Shown: positions 23,403 through 35,445, numbered from the stretch's first letter. The stretch is 64,000 nt of DNA from Marsupella aquatica (GCA_973895155.1 OZ316896.1:21328001-21392000); one strand, 5' to 3'. Numbers and translations are program-made. The notes: generated by a model not told the origin, from the sequence alone.

Positions 23403-23806
23403 ACCTAGATACATAATACCTGTCAAAAGAAATTGAACGGAAGGACTCAACTATATAATAACCTAAATACATGCTACATGTCCAAAGAAATCGAACTGAA
23501 GGAGTCAACTATATATTAATTAACCTACATATATAATACCTGTCCAAAGAAATTGAACGGAAGGACTCAACTATATAACCTAAATACATAATACATGTCC
23601 AAAGAAATCGACCGGAAGGACTCAACTATATATTAACCTACATATATAATACCTGTCCAAAGAAATTGAATTGAAGCACTCAATCATATAGCCTAAATAC
23701 ATAATACCTGTTCAAAGAAGTTGAACTGGTGGACTCAAGTACACCTTCAACCTAAATACATAACACCTATCCAGGAAAAATTGAACTGAAGGACTGAACT
23801 ATATAT
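23403..23806. repeat. ~60-bp minisatellite, about seven units
   Basis: The unit core is ACCTAAATACATAATACCTG, then TCCAAAGAAATTGAACGGAAGG and ACTCAACTATATA. Copies start near 23404, 23462, 23524, 23578, 23636, 23691 and 23750, with mixed divergence. Confidence 0.88.
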
Positions 23807-24318
23807 CCCGCTGCCAAAAGCCAAAAGGTGCTTTACCAGGAGACATGCATGATGGCACACGCAAGAGACCCAATAAATGTATATATCAAAGTGCAAACGA
23901 ACAAAACATCCAACCAGGAGATAAGATCCCAGAGCAAGGGGGGCAACAAGGAAAAACCCCAGGAAGACCATGCAAAGAGCCAGAAAGTCAGAGGGATCTT
24001 TGCAAAAGTTTACCACTACAACCACAAGGAACAAAAACCTGAAAGCTCACCTATCAGCAGACTAAAGAGCCTAGTATCCCTTCTCTCCAGCATATTTTGT
24101 AAGTTTTTTTGTGCCCAGGTGGCAATTAAGGATAATTGTTAAATGTTGGTTAATGGGTTCTGTGACTAGGTGGAAAGTGGCTGATGGAAGACAATAAACC
24201 AAGCTTATTTTCTTTAAAAATGGCGAAGAAGTTTCACGGAGGTGGAATCTAGCCAATTATTTCCAGTAATGCTATTTCTCTCTACTTGGCCCTATCTCCT
24301 TGCTTGCAGTCAAATGAA
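23807..24318. other. Intergenic, no gene recognised
   Basis: A 104-codon plus-strand frame at 23828-24142 is Lys/Gln-rich with no recognised motif. Likely chance. Confidence 0.4.
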
Positions 24319-24472
24319 AAAATATTGACAATTTGAACATTTCCACGTCGGTTAGCATAATGAATATCTGGCTAGGTCAAAATATTGACAATTTGAACAT
24401 TTCCACGTCGGTTAGCATAATGAATATCTGGCTAGGTCAAAATATTGACAATTTGAACATTTCCACGTCAAA
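24319..24472. repeat. Perfect 60-bp tandem repeat, 2.5 units
   Basis: AATATTGACAATTTGAACAT occurs at 24321, 24381 and 24441. The first two units are identical through GGCTAGGTC, implying recent expansion. Confidence 0.92.
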
Positions 24473-25377
24473 ATGAATACTTCGCGCTAAAATTATGAGT
24501 CAATTTACGCACAAGACTATAGTATTACAAGGTTTTCTCAAGGCAACGGATACATGGATCAATAGGATTAGCGCAAGCTGGGCCAATGATATTGCACCAC
24601 TTGTCATCTGCATGTGTTCTTAAAAAATACAGCTAATACCTTCTACAAATAACATCATGGGAGGATTGCAAGATATATTTTCTAAAGAATCCAAAACAGA
24701 GTTTCTTGTGCAAAATTCTACCATGATATTTCAGTTTACTGCAATGCTCCCACCCTGGTCTTACCGATCCTGGATTAATATTATAATACTCAATTACAAC
24801 GTATTTAAGACATATTACCAAACTTGCTTCACAATCCCTTCCCACTCTGACTCACCATTTCAAATGATTATTACTAAACTCGCATTACCAATCCCACTTC
24901 ACCATAATACTAACAAAGCCCAAATCTTCACCTGTCAGCTGAAATTTTTGCTTGACTGCCCACATCTATTGGCCACCGACCAAGGCAAATGAAAGCCATA
25001 ATCTGTCATTGTTCTATCTTCAGATGACCATGATCTTTTACAGAGGAAAGTGCTATCTGAGTACCAAAGAAGTTTTGGGAGTCCATCTGGGTTGATTTGG
25101 TCCATGGGGCAATTTAGTCAATTGTTCAGGTCCATGTGAACTTTAGTTTCTTGTATGAATGGTTCCACATTATTGGGTGACAAAAAGTTTTGTTTGCTCC
25201 TTCCAAATCCCAAGCTCAACCCAGGTTATCGCTCTCTAAAACCTTTCACACAATTAAGATAAGAGTGTAGTCTCGCTTGTGTCCAATAGTCTGAACCCAT
25301 TCCTTGAACATAATAGAGATGAGACAAAAAAATGAGTCTTACAATTAAACAAAAATTCCTTAATTTTTCCTCATGTT
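24473..25377. other. Intergenic, no gene recognised
   Basis: Only short ORFs; nothing with a domain or splice pattern. Confidence 0.4.
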
Positions 25378-25672
25378 TTTGCCCCATCCTTGTTTTCTGT
25401 ATGCACTTTCAATTATCCCCTTAGAGTTAGTGTCTAGAGTGAAAGTAGCCCCAAAAAATTATGTTGTTTTCTGTATCCTAGGTTTCAATTATTCCTTAAA
25501 GTCACTGTCTAGAAACTTCACTCTAGACAATAGCCTGTGAACACTGGGTTGTTTTCCGAATGCTCTTTAGATTATCCCTTTAGAAATGTTCCGAATGCTT
25601 GCTCTTTAGATTATCCCTTTAGATAATGTTCCGAATGCTCTTTAGATTATCCCTTTAGATAATGTTTGAAGC
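25378..25672. repeat. Family H tandem repeat, left part
   Basis: Units of about 75-105 bp contain TTGTTTTCTGTATGC, TTTCAATTATCCC and TTCACTCTAGAC. They start near 25393, 25465 and 25548. The last part is a 40-odd-bp triplication of TTCCGAATGCTCTTTAGATT. The same units resume at 26596 beyond family E copy 3. Confidence 0.75.
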
Positions 25673-26595
25673 TGCTATATGGTGAATCAAACTCTCATGT
25701 TTTGTCTTATTCATATTTGTGTATCATGAATTTTTATTTGAATGTACCTTTGGGCATCCTTTGTATCACATAGATTTTTAATTCATTTTTGGACCCCTTT
25801 AAATTTTTGGTATTCTATAGTGTTTTGAATTTATTTTGGCAGCCCCCTTAATTTGTATAATTTGAATGTACCTTTGGGCATCCTTTGTATCACATAGATT
25901 TTTAATTCATTTTTGGACCCCTTTAAATTTTTGGTATTCTATAGTGTTTTGAATTTATTTTGGCAGCCCCCTTAATTTGTATAATTTGAATGTACCTTTG
26001 GGCATCCTTTGTATCACATAGATTTTCAATTCATTTTTGGACCCCTTTAAATTTTTGGTATTCTATAGTGTTTTGAATTTATTTTGGCAGCCCCCTTAAT
26101 TTGTATAATTTGTTAAGTCCCAGAGAAAAACTAAGGGCTTCATTTTCTACCACTCTTAAGTATACTCATGAGTGAGAGGAATGATTCTAAGAAATGTCAG
26201 CACATCTTGTCTTAAGGTCCCCTTGTGACTTTTTTTCCTAAGTTTATGGTTTTTATTGAATAAGAGTCATTAATAAAACACACTGACATACGTGCGTGCA
26301 CAACTCGTAGGATCTTTGTGTAATAAAATTGTACTTTCCATTGGTCACTATGTGCTTTTATTGCATGTGCTTTATTTATATTATTTGATTTCATTGTGCA
26401 CAACTCGTAGCAACTTTGGGGTAATAAAATTGTACTTTCCATTGGTCATTATGTGCTTTTATTGCATGTACTTTATTTATATTATTTGATTTCATTCACA
26501 TTTAATATGTATTCTAGTCTTACTCTTTAATTTTGTTCACTTAATATCACTACAAGACAAAAAGTAAAGCATGTTCCAAGATGAGCATGCTATAT
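25673..26595 (+). repeat. Dispersed repeat, family E, copy 3, inserted in family H
   Basis: Begins TGCTATATGGTGAATC and ends GAGCATGCTATAT, like copy 2. Inside, a 124-bp block (AATGTACCTTTGGGCATCCT onward) is present three times at 25741, 25865 and 25989 with almost no divergence. A block of about 100 bp (GCACAACTCGTAG ... TTTGATTTCATT) is duplicated at about 26298 and 26397. No coding capacity. Confidence 0.8.
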
Positions 26596-26800
26596 CCCTT
26601 TATGGTCACTCTTTAGTGTCTCCACTCTAGACTGTAACCCTTGTTTTCCGTATGCTCTTTCAATTATATATCTCTTTAGAGTGACTCTCTAGAGTCTTCA
26701 CTCTAGACTGGAGCCTTTGTTTTCTGTGTGCTCTTTCAATTATCCCTTTAGAGTCTCTCTAGGGGCTTCACTCTAGACAACAGCCCACGGAGAGTAGCTT
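26596..26800. repeat. Family H tandem repeat, right part
   Basis: Two more units (near 26630 and 26707) with GTTTTCCGTATGCTCTTTCA and GAGTCTTCACTCTAGACT. With 25378-25672 they form one array interrupted by family E copy 3. Confidence 0.75.
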
Positions 26801-27398
26801 TTGATCACTGTTTATTAATAAGATGTTCACAATTCTGAGGTGGTTTTCTGATTATTTGGCTTGAAGTGTAGCTATTTGATGCGGCTCCATCCTCTCCAAA
26901 TTTTATCTTAAGAACCTTAACAAGCTTCTATCTTCATGTTTTCCACGAATGAATGACGGTTCTTTTGTACATGTGATTGAGAATATTTGCAACGAAGCCA
27001 TGGAAATTTGAGTGACGACAGAACGAAAGCCTCTTGTACAGGCATCTGAATGTAGCCTCGTTCTCACAGAAATGCACCTCCTGACCCCGCTTCTGACTTT
27101 ACACAGGATATTCACAGTCAAGCTAGACAATCCTAGTCGGAGCACGACCTCAATGTAGACGTTCAATGTGTAGACTGAGAACACCTAATAAATCTGAGAT
27201 CATACTAGCTTTGACATGAAATCAACGAGAGCTACTGGCTCCTAATTCAAATGGAATGGAATTGCTTGCATATCACAGGCTGACACTGAAACCAAGTAGT
27301 GGCTCGTTCAGGGACAGTCCCTACAGCCAACTTGGTTACTAAAATTATCTCAAAACATGAATTGAATGCTTGTTTCAAGAACGCTCCTAAGGTTCTAA
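26801..27398. other. Intergenic, no gene recognised
   Basis: A 93-codon minus-strand frame at 26903-27184 has no recognised feature. Confidence 0.35.
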
Positions 27399-27782
27399 CT
27401 TAAGCTCTGTGGTATTTTTGCAAGGTGGCAGGAAAGCATTGACAGCCACGACGACGGGGAGCCACTCCAAATTGATGGGGCTTGTATGCAAGAGTTCGGG
27501 TGGGAACAATCATATCTTTGTGTCACTTGCATAAAGATTGCTGTTGAGGACCAAAAGAAGCTTATGCATTCACCAGGGTCAAAGGACAAACTCAATGTGC
27601 TGGAAGCAAATCCACATATTTGTGAATGGAAATCAGTGACACTTGGGTTTTGTGCTTCCAATGTCTGTGCTGCCCAAATCATATTCTTTCGCGAGGACGA
27701 AACTTATAATACCTTGCGGAATGATAGCCTGGGAAGTCATTTCAGACAACGACCCAGAAGAGAAGCCGTAACAATGCTATAA
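27399..27782 (+). CDS. Unrecognised protein-like ORF (possible exon)
   Basis: A frame open from the in-frame stop just before 27399 to the TAA at 27780, about 127 codons. It contains ESIDSHDDGEPLQIDGACMQ, FGWEQSYLCVTCIKIAVEDQ, CEWKSVTLGFCASNVCAAQI and FFREDETYNTLRND. Composition is globular, with balanced charge, spaced Cys and a Trp, unlike the repeat-derived ORFs around it. An acceptor-like TTTTTGCAAG lies at its start, so it may be an exon or a decayed fragment. I recognise no family and could not join it convincingly to the next ORF at 27815-28030. Confidence 0.25.
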   Translation, partial: LKLCGIFARWQESIDSHDDGEPLQIDGACMQEFGWEQSYLCVTCIKIAVEDQKKLMHSPGSKDKLNVLEANPHICEWKSVTLGFCASNVCAAQIIFFREDETYNTLRNDSLGSHFRQRPRREAVTML

Positions 27783-28677
27783 CTTTAATTATGACAGTCT
27801 ACCGTTAGCATATCTTGATAGCCTATCTCTTGCGAAAAGAGAAGTTGAATCTCCATGGTAAAAAAAAGCTCAGGCGAATTGAGTGGTTTTCTATCTTCAT
27901 AGATATATTGGGTCCCGACTTTGAAGATCCAGAGAGAATAATATTTCATTTCAATTTCAGCTTTCGGTGCGAGTATTTTCTGTATAAAGTATTCAAAAAC
28001 TACCATAAGAGAAGATTGCTGAATCCTTAGGGTGGGCGGTGAGGAACACGGACATGAGTGAGCGCTCCTAAATGAAACAAACTTGTAAAGTATATTGCGC
28101 TAAGGAACAATGCACCGATGAAAGTATTGTAGAGTGCCGAGATCTCCCAAATTCGTTCTCCGAAGTATTTTTAAGTTCATGGAACACCTTCGATCAGAAT
28201 GTGTGACGCTCAGTCGACTACAGAGAGACAAGATTCAAAACATTGTGCAACTTAGGATGCAATGATTCGACTATCGACATCACAGGAGAGCGGAACCCAA
28301 CAACAGTAGAATACAAGGACGATGTGGATGAAACAGCGTACTCAATTCAGAAAGAGAATTTCTCAGCACCAACCAGTTGCTCTCACGCATTGTACACCGC
28401 ATGGCCCAAGTTCTGCCTTTGATCTTCCTTTCTCAACGAGTATTCGAGCTTCTGGGATGGATGATGCTGAAATTCCCGCTGAAACTGCGTGACGTCCAGC
28501 GTACTGTAGAAGTGTCCAACTACAGCACTTGGTAACACTAATTTAATCTTCCGCCACCTAGAGTCGTCGGAAGCACACCGACTCTCCTTTCGTGAGGTCT
28601 AGACCGTCCACTTGCTGGATCCAACCTCCCTTCCACTAGAATTGTACATGCGAGACACATTTCACAGTTTTCAATCA
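27783..28677. other. Intergenic; one protein-like short ORF
   Basis: 27815-28030 (+) reads 71 residues including LRRIEWFSIFIDILGPDFED. It could belong with the ORF before it, but no splice solution was evident. Otherwise nothing. Confidence 0.25.
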
Positions 28678-29149
28678 TTATAAATACTCATAAATGAATT
28701 GAAGATGTTTGTCTGTTGAACCGACCATTTCATTAAATTGGAGGGCAGCTGCCCCTCGTGTTTTTTTCCTTTTCAGTAAGTTGTTGATTTTCACCTAGCA
28801 GCAGATATTTCTTGCGTTTTTGTTAGCGTTGTTCGGTATTTCCTCTTTCGTGCTTTTGTATCATCCTTAAAGGGTCGGTATCTCTCTCATAATGTCAACC
28901 AGCAAGGAATCCAAACCCAATCTCGGCGATAGGGTAGGCCTGCGTACACAATTATGCTCATGGACGAGCATAGATTCTTCCCTAGGGACCACTGTAGAAG
29001 AGGAGTTTAGACAATCCTGCACATGGAACTGCAACGGAGTCTTGCCAGGTACGGCACCTACTGTAGAGTGGCGTCAGTTTTCAGCACCAATGTCAGCAGA
29101 TTCCTGCGTGGGCATGTACAGTTTTTGTCAACGACGACAGCGTTTGTGA
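28678..29149 (+). CDS. Candidate small gene start with TATA box, unrecognised
   Basis: ATTATAAATACTC near 28678 resembles a TATA box. It is followed by a T-rich leader and an ATG at 28892 (CTCATAATGTC). The 85-residue frame ends at 29149, or could splice at GATAG|GGTAGGC. The peptide (MSTSKESKPNLGDRVGL...) matches nothing I know. Spacing of TATA, leader and ATG is what a plant promoter would show, but chance cannot be excluded. The ATG-to-stop frame itself is 28892-29149. Confidence 0.2.
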
Positions 29150-30345
29150 CTGACTCGCAAAACACAGGAGGTTGACGACAAAGACAACCACAGCAGCAGA
29201 GGCCAGGCTTCCGATTGACAAATTTAAGTTGACAAAAATATCGAACGACCTTAACATCATACCGTCAAGTTTATTTTGAAGGTTTTAAGTGTTGACCACT
29301 TTGAGCCAGCTGTTGATCGATCAAGCATGACTTTCAGACTGTGTTACTTAAATCGACGACAGAATGTTTTGAACCGCCAAATCTAAGATCTAGCTAGACA
29401 ACTTCAACCTGAGTTGTCTCCAAGGAAACATTGGTTCTTCTCGGGGCATTATTTTCTATCCTGTTTTTCTTTACAGGCTACATTCTCAGTGAGTTCTTGC
29501 CGCCTAATTTTCAAAGTGTTGCTGCATCAACAGTGACGACATCGTCTTGCAGCGTCTACCTTGGGAAAACAGCTTGTGGAAGTACTATCTAACTATTTCC
29601 GTGCTCAATCCTGGGTAATTGGTCATTCCTGGAGTCTCTTAATTGATATTTCTATCAACGTATCAGAGAAATTCCATTTTATTCAGGGAATTAAAGGAAC
29701 TCTTTAGAACAATTCTTTCGTGAAAATTCCGGCTTATGGCAGAAATTTCTGTGAGCCCGTTCAGGTCCCGCGCTCAGATTATATGCTACATTTGAGCCCC
29801 AACTCAACGACATAGAAAGCACTATTAAATTGGAGATCGAAAGGCCAACTTTCTGGATCGGTATCAGTAGATGTCACAACAATTTCACAGTACTTGTGGT
29901 ATCTCTCGGTCTTTTTCGGAAATGAGATTTCTGGATCGATAAAGTAAAGTTTCAACGCAAAAAAAATGGCCAGAGAAATTCAAGGAAAGAGAGGAGTCAA
30001 CAGTGAGCTGGATCATGTTTGAATGCTTTAACAAGATGAAAAAATACAACAAAGTTTGAACCGTCATCTCCGAGGAAAACAGAAACAGATAGCGGCGATT
30101 GGTTATAAACAATTACACCTTAGTCTTCTTAGAGTTGTCCTCAATCCCCCCGCGAAAATCTTATTTACTAAAACTTGATAGGACTGAAGAACCTTCTCAC
30201 CGACGATGTCTCCATCCACAAGTTGAGTGCTAGCACTTGCTATAACTCGACTTGCATCAGTCCATTCTCTCTATAGACCTCTTTCGTCGCCCTCGTCAGT
30301 TTTGATACACCAGACTGCTGCTCGCTCCCACTTTAACAGTCATGC
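29150..30345. other. Intergenic, no gene recognised
   Basis: Short ORFs only on both strands. Confidence 0.4.
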
Positions 30346-31001
30346 GTGAAAGAGTTCACCGATCGCTTTTGTGCTATCTATCCTGATGAGCTGAGCGGTC
30401 TCCTTTACGCAAATGTGCACAAACTATCTAAACAACGAGATCTTCACGAAAGATTACTTTTTCCGAGCGCCAATAACGGTAGTCTTCTTCCATTTATTGA
30501 TACACAAAAGCAGCTAGGAGGACAATGAATGGAGGAAACGAGAACCCCTTGGATAATGCTTTACATTGACGAACCTGACCCAACCGGACACTGTCACGGC
30601 TTCGGAAATGGCTTTCCGAGGCTATGGCACAGCAAATCCTTTTTGACAGAAGGGATCCTTAAAGTTCTCTACCTTTTTGACAGATACCGTCTGTCAAAAA
30701 GGAACCCATCAATTTGACGGATCGACCGAAAACGAATCTCTAATGTCGGTGCAGCTGGCGAACTCAAAATGATTATGTTTGAATTCTGTGATGGTAGTGT
30801 GAGAAGATATTGCAGGGTGTTCCGCATATAGTTAAGGATCGGCATATTCATGAACATCTAACAATGTATACTCTGCGAAAAATTAGTTTTAAGCCAATCT
30901 TTCCCTCGCTGGAAGATGCCTTACGCCAAAACAGCTTCGAGATCTCCATCAATGATCTCACCAGGAGGAAACCCACAAACCCAGTCCTGGGGCTGTTTTG
31001 A
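30346..31001 (+). pseudogene. Possible decayed nucleotide pyrophosphatase/phosphodiesterase (ENPP-like)
   Basis: Three short frames follow one another: 30346-30528, 30529-30717 and 30810-31001. The middle one contains PWIMLYIDEPDPTGHCHGFG, which fits the metal-binding block of nucleotide pyrophosphatase/phosphodiesterases (LY-x-x-E-P-D-x-x-G-H-x-x-G). LLPFIDTQ just upstream and FLTEGILKV downstream occupy the places where that family has an LPxxER-type helix and a VTEAxxxxD helix. An in-frame stop lies between the first two frames, and the family's D-H-G-M motif is not seen. Alternatively the match is chance. A near-perfect hairpin, CTTTTTGACAGA / TCTGTCAAAAAG with a 5-nt loop, lies at about 30669-30702. 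Confidence 0.25.
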
Positions 31002-34000
31002 AAACTTTGCGATCCATAAAGCAATCGAAGGTAGAGATCTCCAACAGCAACCGCATCAATGAGGGTATGGGGAACGCTGGTAAATACGGTCGATCGTTGT
31101 TATCAGTCGATCAAGTGGCCTTAGTCTCTCTGTAGACGTGGGACGAGTGATCTTCTGTAAAATTTACAAATCATAAAGGTTTTAAAAAAGAGATGAGTTG
31201 AGTACTGGCGATCATATCAGCGGAAAAGGCACCAAAAAGCATCCTTCGCTTCCAAGCAGTTCTAACTGGGGGTGTTTTCTATGCTGCCCACCCGTTTGGT
31301 TTGGCGTTGTTTACCTTAGTTGATACCAGGCACACCGACCTCCAGTCCACCCTCCAGCGGCTCTCCCTCTTCGGGGTGCGCTCGCTGTATGCTCTGCTGT
31401 TTCGTTGGACAGAAGCCAATGAAAATTTTCGGGGCAAAAAACATTTCTTCCGAAACTTGAAGATCATGACAAGAACACTCTTTCCTATTCAAAGATGGTG
31501 GGGAAGGTATCAACTATCAACAACCAGATAAAGACATGCGAGCCAACACGTTAAACGTGACTCCAAATATGGCCAAGGTTCGCCCACGTCAAGATTTCTT
31601 AAAGTTTAATCATTCATAGAGATTACTTTGAAGCCGAGCGACGTCCACTTGAACGAATGCTTCGAGTCTGAAGTTGGTCAATTTAGTATGTCCAAGCTTA
31701 ATAGTCCAATGAGACAAAGTGAGTCTCTGATATCACCATCTCAAACCACAGTAGGTGAGAGAATCCGCACATCTGATTTTGACTTGTAATCCATGCAATG
31801 TCAGGTGACCCATCTCTTATCAAGGAGTGCGGTCTGAATAAAATCGCAGAGGAACTAATTGCGTTGCTTTTGAGGGTAGCTGGGCTCTTTGCATGAAAGC
31901 TCGCCCGCCCCCCCACCATCACTTTTGCATGTCTTAAATGGAGTTAAATGTTGAACGTCATGCATGCCCGATGTAAATGAAATGTTAAATTTCATCGCTG
32001 ACTCTGGAGTGTGCCCCATCACCTGGAAAAGAGAGGGGCCTGCAGCCATACAAACAACCAAAAAGAACGGGAAGTACATTTGACCCACTTCGCAAGCGAT
32101 ATGGATTCCAGCTGATGGTGAGCGAGTTTGAGTTGGACTGAATTGGCCAAATCTTGGACATGGTTTGCACAAAATCTTTTTGCAATTTTGTATTCTTTTT
32201 CAATTCAGGCTTCTCAATAATTGAAGGCTGTGAATTCTTTTAAGGTCAAGTACATTCTAGGTCCATCAATCCGAATTTACAGTTCTCTCTGGAATCAGAA
32301 AAAATTAAAACAATCGATTTCCATTTATTTCAAGCTCGTTTAAGGTCATGATCTTCGGACGAGGAATCAATCATTGCAATTGTCGAGTGATGTATTTTGA
32401 CCAGACGGTGACTATGAGAACCGGCCATTTCGTCTCGGCCGAATCGTTTTTGTCGTTGATGGGGTTGGAAGAGCAACTGCCCCAGAACAAAGTTTAGACG
32501 AGAATCTTTTCGTAGTTTTGTCTATTGCCCCTAATGATTGGCACGATATGTAGACAAAGGCAAGATTATTTGTCAATGGAAACTTTCTTGTAAACGCTCT
32601 GAATAAATGACATGGCCTGCCTGAGTATGAAAGTCTCCCTCGTGATATGCATGATGTGTGTCAAAGGGAGAAAATGAATTTGTAACGGGTAGCAGCGTAG
32701 TCAAACGCGTGCCGTGTTTGTACTCAGGTGTCAAGAGCAATGTTTGCCCGCGAGGGACGGAACGCGTGCTCACGGAACATGAAGAGAAAGACATATGTAC
32801 GAAAAGGCCACTAAGGTGGTTGAGTCGGCGGAGATGGGCCTGGGAACAGCATTTCCATGAACGTGTGAACAATGCACATGAACCCCCAAAGTCAGGAAAA
32901 GGTTGTCAAGATAACTGTGCTGAATGGATCTGAAACTGGAGCATATCGAGCTCGTCAGCATCACAGCAGAGAAACAGACTTGACAGTGTGAAGATTTGCG
33001 AATTACACAACCCTTTCACGTGTGAAGAAGCGCCTTCACAGATCAACTACCAACAGTATCCAGCTTTCTAGTGCACCACAAATGTTGTCAAGCATACTAC
33101 TGTGTTATGGTTCTATAAATCAGAAAGAGTTCAAGGTTGTCGATTAGAAAGACTGGAACTTAGAACTCGGAAGTTTCTCATGAAGCATCATTCAAGATTT
33201 CTAGTGGAATCATCTTCAGTCTGGAATCTGTCGATCCAAATTGGCCCCCAGAATGGAATCAACCAAAGGTACATATCCTTATTTTACATCGAATCACTGA
33301 CGGTTCAGCTCAAGTGAAAACAATCTGGCGTGAGCATGACAGAACCATTTGAGCTTACATCTCAATGGGAGTTTTTCACCTAATCGAAAATAACCCTGCA
33401 ATCATCTGATTCTCGGGTCATCCCAATTCCACCATTCTAAGAAACATTAAGAAAGTAAATTAGGAGCAGATTATGTGATTTTGCTTTCTCTTGTGTGGCA
33501 TGACTCAGAACGCCGCCAGAATCTAATGCGAAGAAGGAGAATGGACAGCAATAAGCGAAGTCAGGCTGAATCTTTAGTGCTAGATAGTAAACTAAGCTTT
33601 CTCTAAGGGCAAGCCACTCGCGACGACTTCCATATTATTATCTGAAGGAGCAGAGTTACCAACTTCATGGATGCTCATGTTGAACTTTTCCACTAGGGAG
33701 CTATATTGAAAGATATTCAGCTGACCAAGACAATAACCAACACATTCGCGTCCCAAAAGAGAGATGCAGTCAGGGCTGCATTAGCGCCGAGAAGGGGTTC
33801 AATTGAGAGCATTGTAGAGATTCCATTCTGCATTAGTAGACTACTGTTTAGATATACACTGTTCCAGATACCAAAAGGTAGATTTACATCTAGTCTACGC
33901 ATATAGCGCCGATACTACCTTGAAGTACTGGATTCTAGCCATCTAGTGACATTTCCCGAATGTCAATTTCTAAGTCTGGAAGTATAACCAACTAGCATTG

Positions 34001-34227
34001 AATATTCACATAATTTGCGTTTGCTAGAGACCTTAAAAAACTCCATACCCCTCTGGATATCTAAAGTTACCATAAGTTCACAGCAAACTGCCCAACTGAT
34101 AAAAGGTCTAAAAACAATAAGAACCTACAGTAGATAGTCTCATTGGCCTTAGCAGTACGCCAAAAGCCAAAATACATCATCCTGCTGAATTAGGAAACTA
34201 GAGACAGCATGGGTGATTGCCTGTATC
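31002..34227. other. Intergenic, no gene recognised
   Basis: Many short ORFs on both strands, none with recognisable domains or joinable splice sites. The last few hundred bases should be the 3' UTR of the minus-strand kinase. Confidence 0.4.
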
Positions 34228-35445
34228 CTAAGTGGATGTTGACTTACTGGACTCTGGGCCTGTCATGAAGCATTGCCCAAACCACGTAAACAAGCCCCGG
34301 GTCCTGGTGACTAAGCCAGAATTACCAGTACTGTTATTTGACTGATCCAATTTCGAGATAACTTGTGCTTTCTGTGAAGGGCTATCTCGTTGAACGATAG
34401 GAACCATAGGAGGGGCAGCAATAGTTGGTTGGGGAGTTGGTGGAGGGAGAGTAGAAAGAAATGCGTTCAACATGCGTACCACTTGAGTAAAGTTGGGCCT
34501 TGCCTCGGGATCTTCAGCCCAGCAAGATTGAAGAATGAACACCAAATCAGATGGAAAATTGTCATTAACCTCCGGCCGAACCTTTTTAAAGGCTGCAGCG
34601 TATGCAGCTTGCAGGTTGGACATGCCCTCGAAAGGCATTCGGTTCACCAGCAGCTCCCAAAGCACGATGCTGAAGCTATATACATCCACCTTGTGGTTAT
34701 AATGCTTCTTCTCCCCGTTCCTCAGCGTTACAGTACTATAAAGCTCAGGAGCCATCCACCGGTATGTCCCGGTCTCAGCCGTCATCATCTCGGTAAGGGT
34801 CTCCTCCCGCGCCAGCCCAAAATCTACAAGCTTCACAGTCCTTTGATCAGCCGTCAATAAAAGATTATCAGGCTTGAGATCCCGGTGAATGATTCCATTC
34901 AAATGTAGGCAATCCATAGCCTCCGCAATATCGAGGGCAAAGCTGACTGCACGCCGCAAGTCTATCCTCTTAGGCCTCTGGCTTGCCATAAACTTCCGAA
35001 GGGATTTTCCCCCAAGAAGCTCCGTGACAATCACCATCACTGGCTCCTTGCATGCGCCCACAAACTTCACCAAATTCCTGTGCTGCACTCGGGACAGCAT
35101 ATCCACCTCCCGGGCGAAACGAGACTCCATCTTGGGCACATCCTCAACAGTGGCGGGCGGTTGGAGGATTTTCACGGCCACCTCATGGTCCATGTACTTC
35201 CCCTCGTATACCTTCCCATGAGCACCCTCTCCAATTTTGGGACCCACGAACAGGAGAGCGGGGTCGATAATCCATTTCTCTTCCAATGAGAACTCACTTG
35301 ACCTGCTGTTCGAGCCTCGACTCTCGTGAACCCCTCCGTATGATCTCCCCTGAGTCTGAGACTCGGGCAGCACTCGCGCTCCTCTGGCCGTCTCCTTTCT
35401 GCTTAAAGCCTTCTCATCAGAACCCATCCCTCCCCTGTATCGCAA
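34228..35445 (-). CDS. Raf-like group C serine/threonine(-tyrosine) protein kinase, ATN1-like
   Basis: Intact 405-residue intronless kinase, probably cytosolic. The family block W-x-x-DP-x-x-LFVGPKIGEGAHGKVYEGKY is present. The Gly loop GEGAHG is at 72-77, the ATP-binding Lys at 92 (VAVKIL), HRDLKPDN from 187, DFG at 208-210, TGTYRWMAPE ending at 234 and MPFEGMSNLQAAYAAAFK at 270-287. These strings are diagnostic of plant Raf-like MAPKKK group C kinases related to Arabidopsis ATN1. All catalytic residues are present. The N-terminal ~50 residues are Ser/Arg-rich. A Pro-rich linker after about 333 leads to a C-terminal tail with LFTWFGQCF. Related Arabidopsis kinases are about 350 residues, so both tails are longer here. 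A second in-frame ATG six codons in (MGSDEK) could be the true start. The substrate cannot be deduced. Confidence 0.95.
   Translation of the reverse strand: MRYRGGMGSDEKALSRKETARGARVLPESQTQGRSYGGVHESRGSNSRSSEFSLEEKWIIDPALLFVGPKIGEGAHGKVYEGKYMDHEVAVKILQPPATVEDVPKMESRFAREVDMLSRVQHRNLVKFVGACKEPVMVIVTELLGGKSLRKFMASQRPKRIDLRRAVSFALDIAEAMDCLHLNGIIHRDLKPDNLLLTADQRTVKLVDFGLAREETLTEMMTAETGTYRWMAPELYSTVTLRNGEKKHYNHKVDVYSFSIVLWELLVNRMPFEGMSNLQAAYAAAFKKVRPEVNDNFPSDLVFILQSCWAEDPEARPNFTQVVRMLNAFLSTLPPPTPQPTIAAPPMVPIVQRDSPSQKAQVISKLDQSNNSTGNSGLVTRTRGLFTWFGQCFMTGPESSKSTST

Noticed and set aside
31855-32172. Minus-strand frame with a hydrophobic stretch
   Set aside because: Not ATG-started, no family resemblance, overlapped by other frames of equal length.
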